DNA from: Eutrophocola sp965662685
Lineage (GTDB): Bacteria; Pseudomonadota; Gammaproteobacteria; Pseudomonadales; Pseudohongiellaceae
Reading direction: 5' to 3'
Assembly (NCBI GenBank): GCA_965662685.1
Contig: CBFIIQ010000012.1
Span: 1 to 64,000 of the forward strand
Length of the DNA: 64,000 nt
Under the pieces are notes generated by a model. That model searched no databases. It was not told where the DNA came from and was given only the letters and a program-made list of their open reading frames with translations. Positions 18,886-27,596 of the stretch are shown here, piece after piece (position 1 is the first letter of the stretch; every line of letters begins with the position of its first letter). A program made the translations under genes and the position numbers.

Positions 18886-19560
18886 GTGACAATAGCAGGC
18901 TGGCCGGATAGTGAGAAACCGCGGGAGAAACTGATCGCCACAGGAGCCCACACCCTGTCAGATGCTGAACTGGTTGCCATTTTTCTGCGCAATGGTTCGC
19001 GCGGGACATCGGCGCTGGAAATAGCCAGGGCCCTGATCACCATGTTTGGTGGCCTCAGAGGCATCCTCGGGGCTTCGAGAGAAGAGTTCTGTGCTTTGCC
19101 GGGCCTTGGCTGCAGTAAGTTTGCCCAGTTGCAGGCGGCCAATGAGCTTGCCCAACGCTGCCTTAAGGAAACCTTGCTAAGAGAAGATGTTTTCAATAAC
19201 TCTCGTATAACCCGCCAGTATGTAAAATCACGTCTGATTGATCGCGGTAGAGAGGTATTCCTGTGCCTTTTTCTGGATAGTCAGAATCGGCTGATTGCGC
19301 AGGAAGAATTATTTCTGGGTACCATCGATGGTGCGTCGGTGCATCCACGGGAAGTGATAAAGCGGGCGCTCTATCACAATGCTGCTGCCCTTATTTTTGC
19401 TCACAATCACCCCTCCGGAGTCTCTGAACCGAGCCAGGCCGATATCAGTATTACCCAACGTTTACAAAGCCTGTTATCCGAGGTGGATATCCGCACTCTG
19501 GACCACCTTATTGTCGGTGAAGGAGAGGTACGCTCACTGGCTGAGCAAGGTTATCTCTAG
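18886..19560 (+). CDS. radC: RadC-family JAB-domain protein
   Basis: Family of uncertain function, once linked to DNA repair. It has an N-terminal helix-hairpin-helix region (LPGLGCSKFAQLQAA) and a C-terminal JAB/MPN metal site with HNHPSG and a downstream Asp (SQADISIT). The TTG at 18874 gives a longer frame, but GTG 18886 gives MTIAGWPDSEKPREKL, matching the usual RadC start, with GGGGT upstream; 224 residues. The 246 bases between coaBC and radC hold the divergent promoters and a 12-base direct repeat (about 18714-18741) but no gene. Confidence 0.93.
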   Translation: MTIAGWPDSEKPREKLIATGAHTLSDAELVAIFLRNGSRGTSALEIARALITMFGGLRGILGASREEFCALPGLGCSKFAQLQAANELAQRCLKETLLREDVFNNSRITRQYVKSRLIDRGREVFLCLFLDSQNRLIAQEELFLGTIDGASVHPREVIKRALYHNAAALIFAHNHPSGVSEPSQADISITQRLQSLLSEVDIRTLDHLIVGEGEVRSLAEQGYL

Positions 19561-19654
19561 CTGCTCTGACCAACTAAATCATATATCCGCTGCCAAATAC
19601 TTTAAGATGAAGCGCCGTCGAGTAGTGACTGCCTGGGAAGATCCTGAGAAATCC

Positions 19655-19683
19655 TTGAATTTAGACTGCTGTTCTGGTATAAA
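19655..19683 (+). promoter_or_regulatory. Strong sigma-70 promoter for rpmB-rpmG
   Basis: TTGAAT (19655-19660) and TATAAA (19678-19683) are spaced by 17 bases, with TGG just before the -10 (extended -10). The discriminator is GC-rich (ACGCGCTC), typical of stringently controlled ribosomal promoters. The start site would be near 19690, 68 bases before rpmB. Confidence 0.75.
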
Positions 19684-19757
19684 ACGCGCTCTTTTTTTCA
19701 CCGAATTTAACGCAAGGCCCTTGCAGGTCGATTTAGCGGAATAAACGAGGCAATACA

Positions 19758-19994
19758 ATGTCTAGAGTATGCATGGTTACAGGCAAAAAACCGGTCACTG
19801 GCAACAATGTGTCCCATGCCAAGAACAGAACCAGACGCCGTTTTTGCCCAAACCTACATTCACACAGGTTCTGGGTTGAGTCTGAAAAACGTTTTGTAAA
19901 ACTGCGTCTGTCCAGTAAAGGCATGCGTATCATTGATAAACTGGGCATCGACCAGGTTCTTAGTGATATCCGTGGACGTGGCGAAAAGATTTAA
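19758..19994 (+). CDS. rpmB: 50S ribosomal protein L28
   Basis: Small basic protein of the large ribosomal subunit, 78 residues. MSRVCMVTGKKPVTGNNVSH is the L28 signature, followed by KNRTRRRFCPNLHSHRFW. The ATG has GAGGCAA upstream. It is the first gene of the usual rpmB-rpmG pair, with the promoter at 19655-19683. All positions look normal; zinc-type Cys pairs are not complete. Confidence 0.98.
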   Translation: MSRVCMVTGKKPVTGNNVSHAKNRTRRRFCPNLHSHRFWVESEKRFVKLRLSSKGMRIIDKLGIDQVLSDIRGRGEKI

Positions 19995-20079
19995 TTCGAC
20001 TATTCGATTAAATTTATTTGATTCATAAATAATTCTACTGCCCTGAAAATAATTCAGGGTCAGCTCAGAGGCAAAAACG

Positions 20080-20235
20080 ATGAGAGATAAAATCAGATTG
20101 GTTTCCAGTGCAGGCACTGGACACTTTTACACCACTGATAAGAACAAACGCAACATGCCAGACAAGATGGCAATCAAGAAATTTGATCCTGTTGCCCGCA
20201 AGCACGTTACTTATACAGAAGCCAAGATCAAGTAA
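20080..20235 (+). CDS. rpmG: 50S ribosomal protein L33
   Basis: A 51-residue ribosomal protein. It begins MRDKIRLVSSAGTGHFYTT and ends VTYTEAKIK, both characteristic of L33. The form lacks the CxxC pairs, so it is the zinc-independent type. It sits 85 bases after rpmB, cotranscribed. GAGG lies upstream of the ATG. In E. coli mutM follows here; in this genome mutM is 18.6 kb further on. Confidence 0.97.
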   Translation: MRDKIRLVSSAGTGHFYTTDKNKRNMPDKMAIKKFDPVARKHVTYTEAKIK

Positions 20236-20248
20236 GCCGTTTTGTATC

Positions 20249-20275
20249 CAGGTATTCCTGCTTCGGGAATACCTG
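20249..20275 (+). terminator. Hairpin downstream of rpmG
   Basis: The 10-base perfect stem CAGGTATTCC/GGAATACCTG has a 7-base loop, starting 14 bases after the rpmG stop. No T tract follows, so it may act as an attenuating or mRNA-protecting hairpin rather than a full intrinsic terminator. Confidence 0.5.
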
Positions 20276-20293
20276 TATCGGTAACATCTATTT

Positions 20294-20349
20294 AGTAAAT
20301 AATAGTAAATAATAGTAAATAATAGTAAATATAAGCAGATATAAGCAGA
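20294..20349. repeat. Short AT-rich tandem repeats after rpmG
   Basis: The 10-base unit AGTAAATAAT is repeated almost four times (20294-20330), followed at once by a doubled ATAAGCAGAT-like unit (20331-20349). This is non-coding DNA between rpmG and the converging ubiX gene. It probably marks the edge where accessory DNA begins. No function evident. Confidence 0.7.
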
Positions 20350-20465
20350 AATACTTCGACGGCAGTCAGTTTGCCTGGCAAGAATTTACAAATTTTACTG
20401 TTAAATCTATTCTTTTCGAATTTTTCTAACTCTTCTTTTTTATTTCTTTGTGCTTTATCTTCAGG

Positions 20466-21059
20466 TTACTGCCTGGGTTGATTTCCTGACCAACGGTTTA
20501 CCAGGCCACTTTCCAGGCCAAACAAATCCAGTGCCCGTCCAACACTCTGCTGAACCATGTCATCAAGTGTTAAGGGCCGGGTGTAAAATGCAGGCACCGG
20601 TGGATTAATGATGGCGCCCATATTGGTCACTTTGAGCATGCTCTCAAGATGACCGGCATGTAATGGTGTTTCCCTCACCATTAATACCAGTTTTCGACGT
20701 TCCTTCAACACTACATCTGCGGCTCTGCTTAACAGTGATGATGTCACTCCGGTAGCTATTTCAGAGAGTGTTTTGATGGAGCAGGGCGCAACCAGCATAC
20801 CGAGGGTCTGATAACTACCGCTGGAAATACAGGCACCAATGTCGGCATTGGCATAATGATGATCTGCCAGGTCAAGTAGCTCATTGATGGTGACTGAGCT
20901 TTCCTGACTCAGGGTAACCTTGGCAGACTTGCTTACTACCAGGTGAGTTTCTATATCCAGTTTACGAAGAGTTTTTAATGCTTCTATTCCGTAAACGATG
21001 CCGGAGGCTCCGCTGATACCGACAATAATCCTGGGTTTGCTGGTGGGGGGCTTACTCAT
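20466..21059 (-). CDS. ubiX: Flavin prenyltransferase UbiX
   Basis: Makes the prenylated FMN cofactor used by UbiD-type decarboxylases in ubiquinone synthesis. The FMN loop GISGASG lies at residues 14-20. The ACISSGSY and LVAPCSIKTLSEIA segments and the C-terminal RETPLHAGHLESM with PPVPAFY are diagnostic. Length 197 is normal. No ubiD is in the window, so partner enzymes are elsewhere. It is the first gene beyond rpmG on the accessory side. Confidence 0.95.
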   Translation of the reverse strand: MSKPPTSKPRIIVGISGASGIVYGIEALKTLRKLDIETHLVVSKSAKVTLSQESSVTINELLDLADHHYANADIGACISSGSYQTLGMLVAPCSIKTLSEIATGVTSSLLSRAADVVLKERRKLVLMVRETPLHAGHLESMLKVTNMGAIINPPVPAFYTRPLTLDDMVQQSVGRALDLFGLESGLVNRWSGNQPRQ

Positions 21060-21167
21060 TCGATTGACCTGTAGAGGGTGATGGCTGTTATTGTAGCCAC
21101 TGCAGGGGATGCTTCCAATGGCTTTATCCGTCTCGTCTCTATATGAGCGATATCTGCCCGGGTTTGA

Positions 21168-21476
21168 TTAATTGTTTATTGGTGGCTCGCGCGCAACAAG
21201 AGGCGCATTAAGCAAATATCTGTCAATGCAGACTATCAAGGCAGGAAACGTCCCGAGGAGAAAAAATGACATGCCGGCCATGATTGCCAGGCCTATAAAT
21301 ACCCAGGTCATGATCATCCATGCGGTCAACATCGTCAGGCCATGAATAATGGGAACATAACTTTGTTTCTTGCATTCCGGGCAATATGCGGGGGAAAAAG
21401 AGACAGAAAAAATTTTCTGGTAGCTTGATATCTTTTCCTTGTGACAATGTGGACATTGATAAAGTTTTTTTGCCAT
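21168..21476 (-). CDS. Small membrane protein with N-terminal zinc ribbon
   Basis: A 102-residue protein not recognised as a named family. Residues 8-35 hold two CxxC knuckles (CPHC and CPEC), a probable zinc ribbon. About residues 46-90 hold two hydrophobic segments, so the ribbon is likely cytoplasmic on a two-helix membrane anchor. It lies alone between ubiX and the cytochrome gene. A sensing or assembly role would be speculation. Confidence 0.65.
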   Translation of the reverse strand: MAKKLYQCPHCHKEKISSYQKIFSVSFSPAYCPECKKQSYVPIIHGLTMLTAWMIMTWVFIGLAIMAGMSFFLLGTFPALIVCIDRYLLNAPLVAREPPINN

Positions 21477-21623
21477 CGTGTGCTTTAGCTATCCTGTTAA
21501 TTCAAGGTAAAGGTATCACGTGAAGCGTCTATTTTTAAATCCATCATCAGGTTGATTCAGGTCAAAATTTGAAAAACAAATAATGTGATACTGAAGGGCT
21601 GTTTCAACAGAAGGAGCTTCTCA

Positions 21624-22175
21624 ATGAAAGCTAGTTTAAATTTAACATTCAGCAATGGTCTGAAAAAGGTCGCAATACTGTTTATCACAGGGATTGCTGT
21701 GAGTATTTCCTATTCTGCATCTCTTGTTGCACACCCCGATGAAAGTGATATTCCGGTACCTGTAAGTATCAACGCCCTTATGGTGACACTGATTGATCAC
21801 TCGGCTCATTACGTCTGGGATTACGCTGCATTGGAACGGGAAATTTCCGACGATGAATGGCGTACCATTGAATATTATGCAATCCAGCTTGCCGGCTCAG
21901 GCCCGCTAATAACTCTGGGCGGGGCAGGCAGTATGGATGATACCTGGGCTGCCACCGATTCCTGGGTGAGCTATTCGCGCACCATGACCAATGCTGCAAT
22001 GCTTGCACTGGATGCGGCCAGGAACAAGGATAAAGCCTTACTGGCGAGCACAGGGGACGTTCTTGTTGCGAGTTGCGAGGGTTGCCATAATGCTTTCAAA
22101 CCAGGGGTTCCAACGGAGGGTATTATGCATGCCCCTGATTATGATTATCTGTACCACCTGTTCGAAAGAAAATAA
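21624..22175 (+). CDS. Cytochrome c'-like monohaem protein
   Basis: An exported protein of 183 residues. The signal peptide ends near ASLVA (about residue 36). A helical domain follows, with a single C-terminal haem site CEGCH at 151-155. One CxxCH at the end of a four-helix bundle is the class II (cytochrome c') layout, though sequence match to classic c' proteins is weak. ATG 21624 has AAGGAG at 21611-21616, which fixes the start against the longer frame from 21585. It ends at a strong terminator. Electron transfer or gas binding is possible; the partner is unknown. Confidence 0.75.
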   Translation: MKASLNLTFSNGLKKVAILFITGIAVSISYSASLVAHPDESDIPVPVSINALMVTLIDHSAHYVWDYAALEREISDDEWRTIEYYAIQLAGSGPLITLGGAGSMDDTWAATDSWVSYSRTMTNAAMLALDAARNKDKALLASTGDVLVASCEGCHNAFKPGVPTEGIMHAPDYDYLYHLFERK

Positions 22176-22215
22176 TCGACCTTACCAACGTAACTACATT
22201 TAATCCATCAAAACC

Positions 22216-22254
22216 AGCGCTCTCATACATACATTATTATGAGGGCGCTTTTTT
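22216..22254 (+). terminator. Rho-independent terminator after the cytochrome c'-like gene
   Basis: The stem GCGCTCTCATA/TATGAGGGCGC (one G-U wobble) has a 10-base loop and is followed by TTTTTTC. It begins 41 bases after the stop codon. It also separates this gene from the converging minus-strand cluster. Confidence 0.85.
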
Positions 22255-22319
22255 CTTCACAATGACATCTTGTTGACCTGTTAAATCAAGAGGTTATAGC
22301 GGTATAAGGCGTCAGTTGC

Positions 22320-23759
22320 CTAGTTGACTATTTTCACCCACTGACCGGCATCAGGTTCGCCAAATGGATAGTCACCGTTCAATAATCTCAGCATATCCTC
22401 CTGATGTTCGGTGAGTCGGGTCTGCCGTGCCAGATCTGCGTAAGTGATTTTGCCATCAGCCTGGATATAGCTGATCTGAACCGGATTGGCAAACAGGGCT
22501 TCATTTCGGGCTATTGGCCGGAAACTTCGAACCGATTCCATCAACACTTCATCACTGATTCCTTCTCCGGCTTTTGCCGTCAGAATGAAAGCGCGTGGGC
22601 CATAGTAAAGTACAGCAACCCGTTCGCTGTTTTCAGGGTTGATGCCGGTAAAACCGCTTAAGCCAAATTGAGACAGCGCTTCGGACTGTTGCAGGTTTTC
22701 TATGCCCAGGTTTTCGCGAATAAATAAACGGGGCTCCTTAGACTGCTGTAAACGCTGCGCTTCCACCTTTATCATGCTGTTACCGTCAATACTTGCACTT
22801 GTCATGGTGGTGGTTGTTTCCTGTTTCGACCAGCCTTCTGGCAGCAGCAAGGTATAATTGAACAGGGATTGATAATAACGATTCCGCTGATCGCCACCAG
22901 CGGCATTTTGCGGGCTGGGGCCAACGATCAGCCCCGTAATCTGCTCACGAAACACGACAGGGTCTTCCTCGCTTTCCTGCAGCTCTGAAAGCTCGCCGGC
23001 CTTTCCGACAACTTCCTGAAGGCGGGTATCGTTGCGTGGATGAGAAGCAAACAGACCATGGTAACTTACCGCCGTTCTGTTTGATGTTCTCTTGGTAAAG
23101 TCCTCATGATTTTTGAGTACCTCAATCACCTGTACCATGGCTAAAGGGTTGTAACCGGCTTTGGAAAGGTATTCGGCGCCGAGACTGTCCGCCTCCAGTT
23201 CCATATCACGTCCGTAGCCACTAATTAAGGCGCCACTGATCAAACTGGTGGTCTCACGCATATCAACGCCGGTAGCGAAAATGAGAGCGATGGAAGCCGC
23301 ATTGGCTGACCTGGCAGCAGTCTGTTGCCGAACCGCATGGCGAGCAGTGACATGACCGATTTCATGACCTAGTACAGCAGCCAGCTGAGCTTCCGAGTTG
23401 AGATAGGTGAGCAGGCCACGGTTTACATAAACAAAACCGCCGGGCAGAGCAAAGGCGTTTATATCGGGGCTGTCGATAATGGTAAATACATAATCGAGTT
23501 CTGGCCGGTGAGATACTGCAGCCATCTTTTGACCGATTTTTTCGACGTAAGCCTGTAGCTCCGGATCCTGATATATCGGGTTTTGCTGCAACATCTCTGC
23601 GTGCAGTTCCCGTCCTTTTTCAAGTTCGGCTGATTCAGACATCAGCACAAAATTAGCGCCGCCCGTGGGGTTGCCGGCACAGGCAGAGAGAATAAAGGCC
23701 ATGGCGATGATCAGAGAGCTGCGACCTGTCAATGTAAGTGATTTATATAAGCTGTCCAT
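22320..23759 (-). CDS. Lipoprotein M48-family zinc metalloprotease (BepA-like)
   Basis: Periplasmic, probably outer-membrane-anchored protease. A lipobox (LSAC) gives Cys27 as the lipidated residue. The M48 catalytic site HEIGH is at 132-136, with third ligand Glu in MELEADSLGAEYL near 189. The C-terminal half (about 255-479) resembles the variable domain of BepA-like enzymes in size and lacks obvious TPRs. E. coli BepA, of similar length, helps assemble or degrade outer-membrane proteins. It is the last gene of the colinear minus-strand run of envelope genes, 63 bases from its neighbour, so it may belong to that system or be a housekeeping neighbour. Confidence 0.88.
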   Translation of the reverse strand: MDSLYKSLTLTGRSSLIIAMAFILSACAGNPTGGANFVLMSESAELEKGRELHAEMLQQNPIYQDPELQAYVEKIGQKMAAVSHRPELDYVFTIIDSPDINAFALPGGFVYVNRGLLTYLNSEAQLAAVLGHEIGHVTARHAVRQQTAARSANAASIALIFATGVDMRETTSLISGALISGYGRDMELEADSLGAEYLSKAGYNPLAMVQVIEVLKNHEDFTKRTSNRTAVSYHGLFASHPRNDTRLQEVVGKAGELSELQESEEDPVVFREQITGLIVGPSPQNAAGGDQRNRYYQSLFNYTLLLPEGWSKQETTTTMTSASIDGNSMIKVEAQRLQQSKEPRLFIRENLGIENLQQSEALSQFGLSGFTGINPENSERVAVLYYGPRAFILTAKAGEGISDEVLMESVRSFRPIARNEALFANPVQISYIQADGKITYADLARQTRLTEHQEDMLRLLNGDYPFGEPDAGQWVKIVN

Positions 23760-23822
23760 AACCAGATTCTATCGATAAAGAGCTTAATAAAGGATTAACT
23801 GACCTGTGCACAACAAGCAGGA

Positions 23823-24509
23823 TCAGGTGCCGTTAATAAATTGTTTTAGTTGATTACCCAGACCATTGCAGGCATTCGCCTCAACCCTGGCGATTAACGG
23901 GATGGGAATTACCACTGCCGGCATATAGGACTGGCCATTGGCATCGGTACTTATTGAGCCAACACTGCTTTGGCTATCCAGATGCCATATTTCTGCTTCA
24001 AAGTTGGAATCATCCTGCCAGGTGCCAAATCCGAAACAGCCACCGCCACCCGGGCCAATGGTGCAGGAAATGGAACCGGACTGTTCTGAGCGTTCTGTAA
24101 CGCCATCCAGCCAGACGATATATTCGATGCCAAATTCTTCGAGCCTTTCTGCTGCTACATCCATAGACATCAGTTGTTCCAGATGACCGGTTCGCATGGG
24201 TGCGGTGCGTGGCTCAAAAAATGGAAACATGGCATCGAGGAACTCCTGTTCATCAACCACGGTAATTGAATTGTCGCCACGAGAGACAACATCAGCAACA
24301 CAACCGACAAAACTTTGTTCGGTTTCATAATTATTATTTTGACGCCTTCCCAGAATAACAATGGTTTCGTCGACATTGTTAATCGAAGTTGAACTTTGCC
24401 GAAATTCATCAATTTCAGTTGTGGTACAACTGCAAAGAAAAAGCAGGGCCGGTATTACAAAAGCCGTTATGGAAAATTTCTTGTTGTCGAACAATGTAAG
24501 CTGTTTCAT
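23823..24509 (-). CDS. Lipoprotein of unknown function, accessory to the VWA/ExbB cluster
   Basis: Not recognised. ATG 24509 is chosen because it gives a compact lipoprotein signal ending LCSC (lipidated Cys near 30); upstream TTG/ATG starts would add 11 polar residues. 228 residues. The mature part has a Gly-rich, Cys-bearing loop (CTIGPGGGGCFGFG) and a segment VILGRRQNNN. Its size and layout suggest a periplasmic domain that may bind another lipoprotein or a nucleotide-like ligand, but no motif proves it. It lies next to another lipoprotein of similar size in the same direction. Confidence 0.65.
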   Translation of the reverse strand: MKQLTLFDNKKFSITAFVIPALLFLCSCTTTEIDEFRQSSTSINNVDETIVILGRRQNNNYETEQSFVGCVADVVSRGDNSITVVDEQEFLDAMFPFFEPRTAPMRTGHLEQLMSMDVAAERLEEFGIEYIVWLDGVTERSEQSGSISCTIGPGGGGCFGFGTWQDDSNFEAEIWHLDSQSSVGSISTDANGQSYMPAVVIPIPLIARVEANACNGLGNQLKQFINGT

Positions 24510-24582
24510 CTTGGAGTCTCTGGATACGGCTTTACCCATCAATTATTGCCGATATTGCCGATTACTTAATAATTATCAAACT

Positions 24583-25263
24583 TTACTCTTCCGTAATATT
24601 TTGAGAACGCAGCCACTCATTAATTTCAGGAATACTGCTGAAACCCAGTGTAAAACTTGCCGCCAGGTCACGCAGGGCTACATTGGCAGCATCGTTGACA
24701 CCCGCATCCACCGACTGAAATGTTTCTTCAGGTGATTTGCCGTATGCCGTCATCACCCAGTCAGCAATATAGTCGCCATTGGACTGGGCCAGCCTCATAT
24801 TATATTTAACCCATATTTCATAAACATTGAGACGGGTTTTTTGCGGCAGGCCAACCTGGAATTCCTCGATGGCAGGAACAAATACTGCATCGATTTCACT
24901 CATCCCTGTTGCGCTTTCCAGGCTATCCAGCTGCACCACCTGTTCAAATACTGCCGGTAGCATGGTATTAAAAAGTTCAATCTGGGAAGCGCCGGAATTG
25001 ATGATGTACTGATCATCACCGGTATTATCATTTATCTCAATGAAGCTGTGATTAATAAAATCTTCATCGTAGTAAACGCCTACTGTCAGTGGCAGCTTTT
25101 GCACCAATGGCGCAGGGAAAGTACCCTCAATATTAATGGTTGCCGCTGAACAGGCTGTCAGCAACAGTATCATGGCAATCAGACTGCACTTGATCGCGGT
25201 CTGCTTTCCACAAGCTGGAATCTGAAACACCTTAAGGTGTATTAATTGCATCATTTGCTTCAT
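24583..25263 (-). CDS. Lipoprotein of unknown function, second in the cluster
   Basis: 226 residues with a lipobox LTAC at about residue 38 after a long N-region rich in Met and His. The mature domain opens FPAPLVQKLPLTVGVYYDEDF and includes AVFVPAIEEFQVGLPQKTR and DWVMTAYGKS. This pattern resembles small outer-membrane auxiliary lipoproteins, but I cannot assign a family. 97 bases separate it from the VWA gene upstream. It probably provides an outer-membrane partner for the complex. Confidence 0.65.
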   Translation of the reverse strand: MKQMMQLIHLKVFQIPACGKQTAIKCSLIAMILLLTACSAATINIEGTFPAPLVQKLPLTVGVYYDEDFINHSFIEINDNTGDDQYIINSGASQIELFNTMLPAVFEQVVQLDSLESATGMSEIDAVFVPAIEEFQVGLPQKTRLNVYEIWVKYNMRLAQSNGDYIADWVMTAYGKSPEETFQSVDAGVNDAANVALRDLAASFTLGFSSIPEINEWLRSQNITEE

Positions 25264-25360
25264 TTGCTATTGCCCGAGGATATAAAGGGTTTTTGTCCGG
25301 GGCTACATAGTTTACTCCAGTTTGTGTTTTCATCAACATGCCGTATTCAGGCATGATTTC

Positions 25361-26362
25361 CTAGTAAAAATCATTAAGACCAACAAAAGTACCGCCGTTT
25401 TTGCGCGCCAACTCACGCAGCAGGGTAGCAAAGCGGATACCGGTAGACTGGTAGCGGTCTGGCTGTGAAAAATATACGGGAAAGCCAATGCCATGGATTC
25501 TTACCAGACGATTTCCTTCGCTGTCTTCAACATTGATTCTATCTACGGTCTCGATCACATTTCGAATTGAACCACTGCCGGGCGGAAATTCATCACCAAG
25601 CACATAAATACTGATCTTTTTACTCGGATCATAGAAATTGCGAATAGCCGCGGTTATCCCTTCCACGGGACTTGAATTACTGAAGGGGTTCCAGGTGCGC
25701 AGACGCTGCAGGATAGCTTGTCGGCGAGCCGGCGTATCCGGGATCCAGTCACCACGAAAACTGGAAAACAGGTATTCTCCCATGTCATTCATTACCTGGA
25801 TTCCTTTAACTTCGGGATAGATGTCCAGGGTGTCTACCATCACTTCCAGCATACGCGACCAGCTGTAGTTGAACATACTGCCTGAGGTGTCGATGATAAA
25901 AATAATGTATTCGCTGTCTACGGGGACACCCCCCACTGATTCGTTGAGTTGTAACTGGTCCATATTATTTTGCAGGCGCCGCATCTCGTCAGTCAGTTGC
26001 TGCCGTGCAAGGGCCATTTGGCCTTGCAGGATATCGTCCTCGGTAGATTGCTGGCTGGTTGTATTGAACTCGCCATTGAGGATGGAGAGCTCCCGGCGCA
26101 GGCGCGCAATCCGTTCGTCATACTGAGAGATTTGTTCATGTTTGGCAGTAAGTTCGCGATTGAGAATATTGGTTTCACCACGGATCTCGAATAGCTGACG
26201 TTGCAATTCAAGTACACTGCCTTCTGCTGGCGTATCGGATATTTCAAGCGTTGTCGGTGTAGATGACTTGGTAATCATGATCAGCAGAATGATTGCACCA
26301 AACCCGCAGGACATTACGTCCAGGAAGGAGACATTAAATGTTTCAGTTGTTCGACTTGCCAC
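25361..26362 (-). CDS. Membrane-anchored coiled-coil VWA protein A
   Basis: 333 residues. The N-terminus is cytoplasmic and holds SFLDVMSCGFGA (residues 12-23), then one membrane helix to about 31. A periplasmic coiled coil covers about 50-140 (ELQRQLFEIRGE, ERIARLRREL), and a VWA domain about 150-333. The metal site is intact: D158-T-S160-G-S162 with a later Asp in VLGDEF (257). An Asp at the start of the only helix is placed as in ExbD/MotB stator partners, and an ExbB-type channel gene lies three genes away. It is paralogous to the next gene. I infer a force-transmitting or ligand-binding partner of the channel. Confidence 0.82.
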   Translation of the reverse strand: MASRTTETFNVSFLDVMSCGFGAIILLIMITKSSTPTTLEISDTPAEGSVLELQRQLFEIRGETNILNRELTAKHEQISQYDERIARLRRELSILNGEFNTTSQQSTEDDILQGQMALARQQLTDEMRRLQNNMDQLQLNESVGGVPVDSEYIIFIIDTSGSMFNYSWSRMLEVMVDTLDIYPEVKGIQVMNDMGEYLFSSFRGDWIPDTPARRQAILQRLRTWNPFSNSSPVEGITAAIRNFYDPSKKISIYVLGDEFPPGSGSIRNVIETVDRINVEDSEGNRLVRIHGIGFPVYFSQPDRYQSTGIRFATLLRELARKNGGTFVGLNDFY

Positions 26363-26468
26363 TATTTAGCCTTGTTACCCTTGTTTGCCATAATTGCTTT
26401 TATGTTATTTAAGTTTATTCCTGCCCTGCAGGAGCGCATGATTTGCTGTTGTTATGCCCTTGCCTGTT

Positions 26469-27593
26469 TTATGGCCAGTCACTGGAAGGGCTTAGAAAAG
26501 AGCCCCCGGTTGAAACCGCAAGTTTCCAGTAAAGTGATGCGGCCATGGGATCACCTTCAAGTGGTGCCAGAACTATATTGACCGGAATTCCGGGTGGTAA
26601 TTTCCCTACGGCACCAAGAAAAAGCTCTTCGCGCTCCCTGCCTGATACCGTGTTCTGGTTACCATCAGGTCTGCGAGTAAAAAGACCGCCTTCCCTGCTG
26701 CCCAGTGTAGGCAGACCATCGGTAATCAAATAAATATTGTCGGGTAAAGGGTTCATGGCGGCGACGGCCTGGAACACATTCTCCAGATTAGTGCCGTTTT
26801 CGGGGATAATTTGATTAATCCTTGAAACAGCATCGGAAAGCTGGGCTTCATCAGCCACCTCCAGCCAGTTGCCGTTAGTACCCGGAATCAAAGGCTGAAC
26901 TTGTTCATTAAAGGTATAAATCTGATATTGACTGGGTGGTGGAAGCTGGGTTGTAAGCCAGTCCACTACCTTGCGCACCCCAACCCATTTGTCTGAAGCA
27001 ATCCTTGTTTCTTCTGACATGTTACGACGTCGAATAATATTAACAATGGTGTTGTCCAGCATGCTGGCAGAGGTATCTACCAATACAAGAATGCGACTGC
27101 CACCGAGAATCAGACCAGTGAGATACTGACGGTTACCATCGCCCACATAAGGCCTGATGAAATTACCGCTGAAGGAATCCTGTGCCGCTTTAAGTCTCTC
27201 GAGTTCTTCCTCAAGGGTCTGGATATCAGACTTTAATTTTTCAACACTTTCTTTCTTTGCCAGTGTGGTGTTTTCAAGCTGGGCCAGCTCTTCAAGAAAG
27301 GTATCAATTTCCTCCTGGATAGAGCGGGCCAGACCCTGTGCCTCAACCATCTGGAAATCTACATCTGAAATAGTATTACGTATCCTGACCAGGTTTTCCT
27401 GCCCCTCGGTTATTTCTTCATTCAGCAGATTGATCTCGGCGGCCAGTTCGGGATTGTTTTCAGTATTCTGAACACTGGAGTGATCGAGGATAAGAAAAAT
27501 AAGTACTACTGCACCAAAGCCACAGGACATGACATCCAGAAAAGACAGGCTGACAGGATTGAATTCACGTTTGGCGGCTTTGCTTTGTGCCAT
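26469..27593 (-). CDS. Membrane-anchored coiled-coil VWA protein B
   Basis: 374 residues, same design as its neighbour. SFLDVMSCGFGA recurs exactly (residues 17-28), followed by a membrane helix to about 36, a long Glu-rich coiled coil (50-140) and a VWA domain (165-374). The metal site is complete: D173-T-S175-A-S177, Thr in NGTNL (268) and Asp in LITDGLP (292). An intact MIDAS suggests divalent-metal-dependent protein binding in the periplasm. Only three bases separate it from the Hsp70-like gene, so the genes are tightly coupled. The pair may form a heterodimer, as ExbD-type proteins do. Confidence 0.83.
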   Translation of the reverse strand: MAQSKAAKREFNPVSLSFLDVMSCGFGAVVLIFLILDHSSVQNTENNPELAAEINLLNEEITEGQENLVRIRNTISDVDFQMVEAQGLARSIQEEIDTFLEELAQLENTTLAKKESVEKLKSDIQTLEEELERLKAAQDSFSGNFIRPYVGDGNRQYLTGLILGGSRILVLVDTSASMLDNTIVNIIRRRNMSEETRIASDKWVGVRKVVDWLTTQLPPPSQYQIYTFNEQVQPLIPGTNGNWLEVADEAQLSDAVSRINQIIPENGTNLENVFQAVAAMNPLPDNIYLITDGLPTLGSREGGLFTRRPDGNQNTVSGREREELFLGAVGKLPPGIPVNIVLAPLEGDPMAASLYWKLAVSTGGSFLSPSSDWP

Positions 27594-27596
27594 AGC

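Noticed and set aside
20294..20349. CRISPR array
   Set aside because: Units are 10 bases, directly adjacent and without unique spacers; no cas genes.
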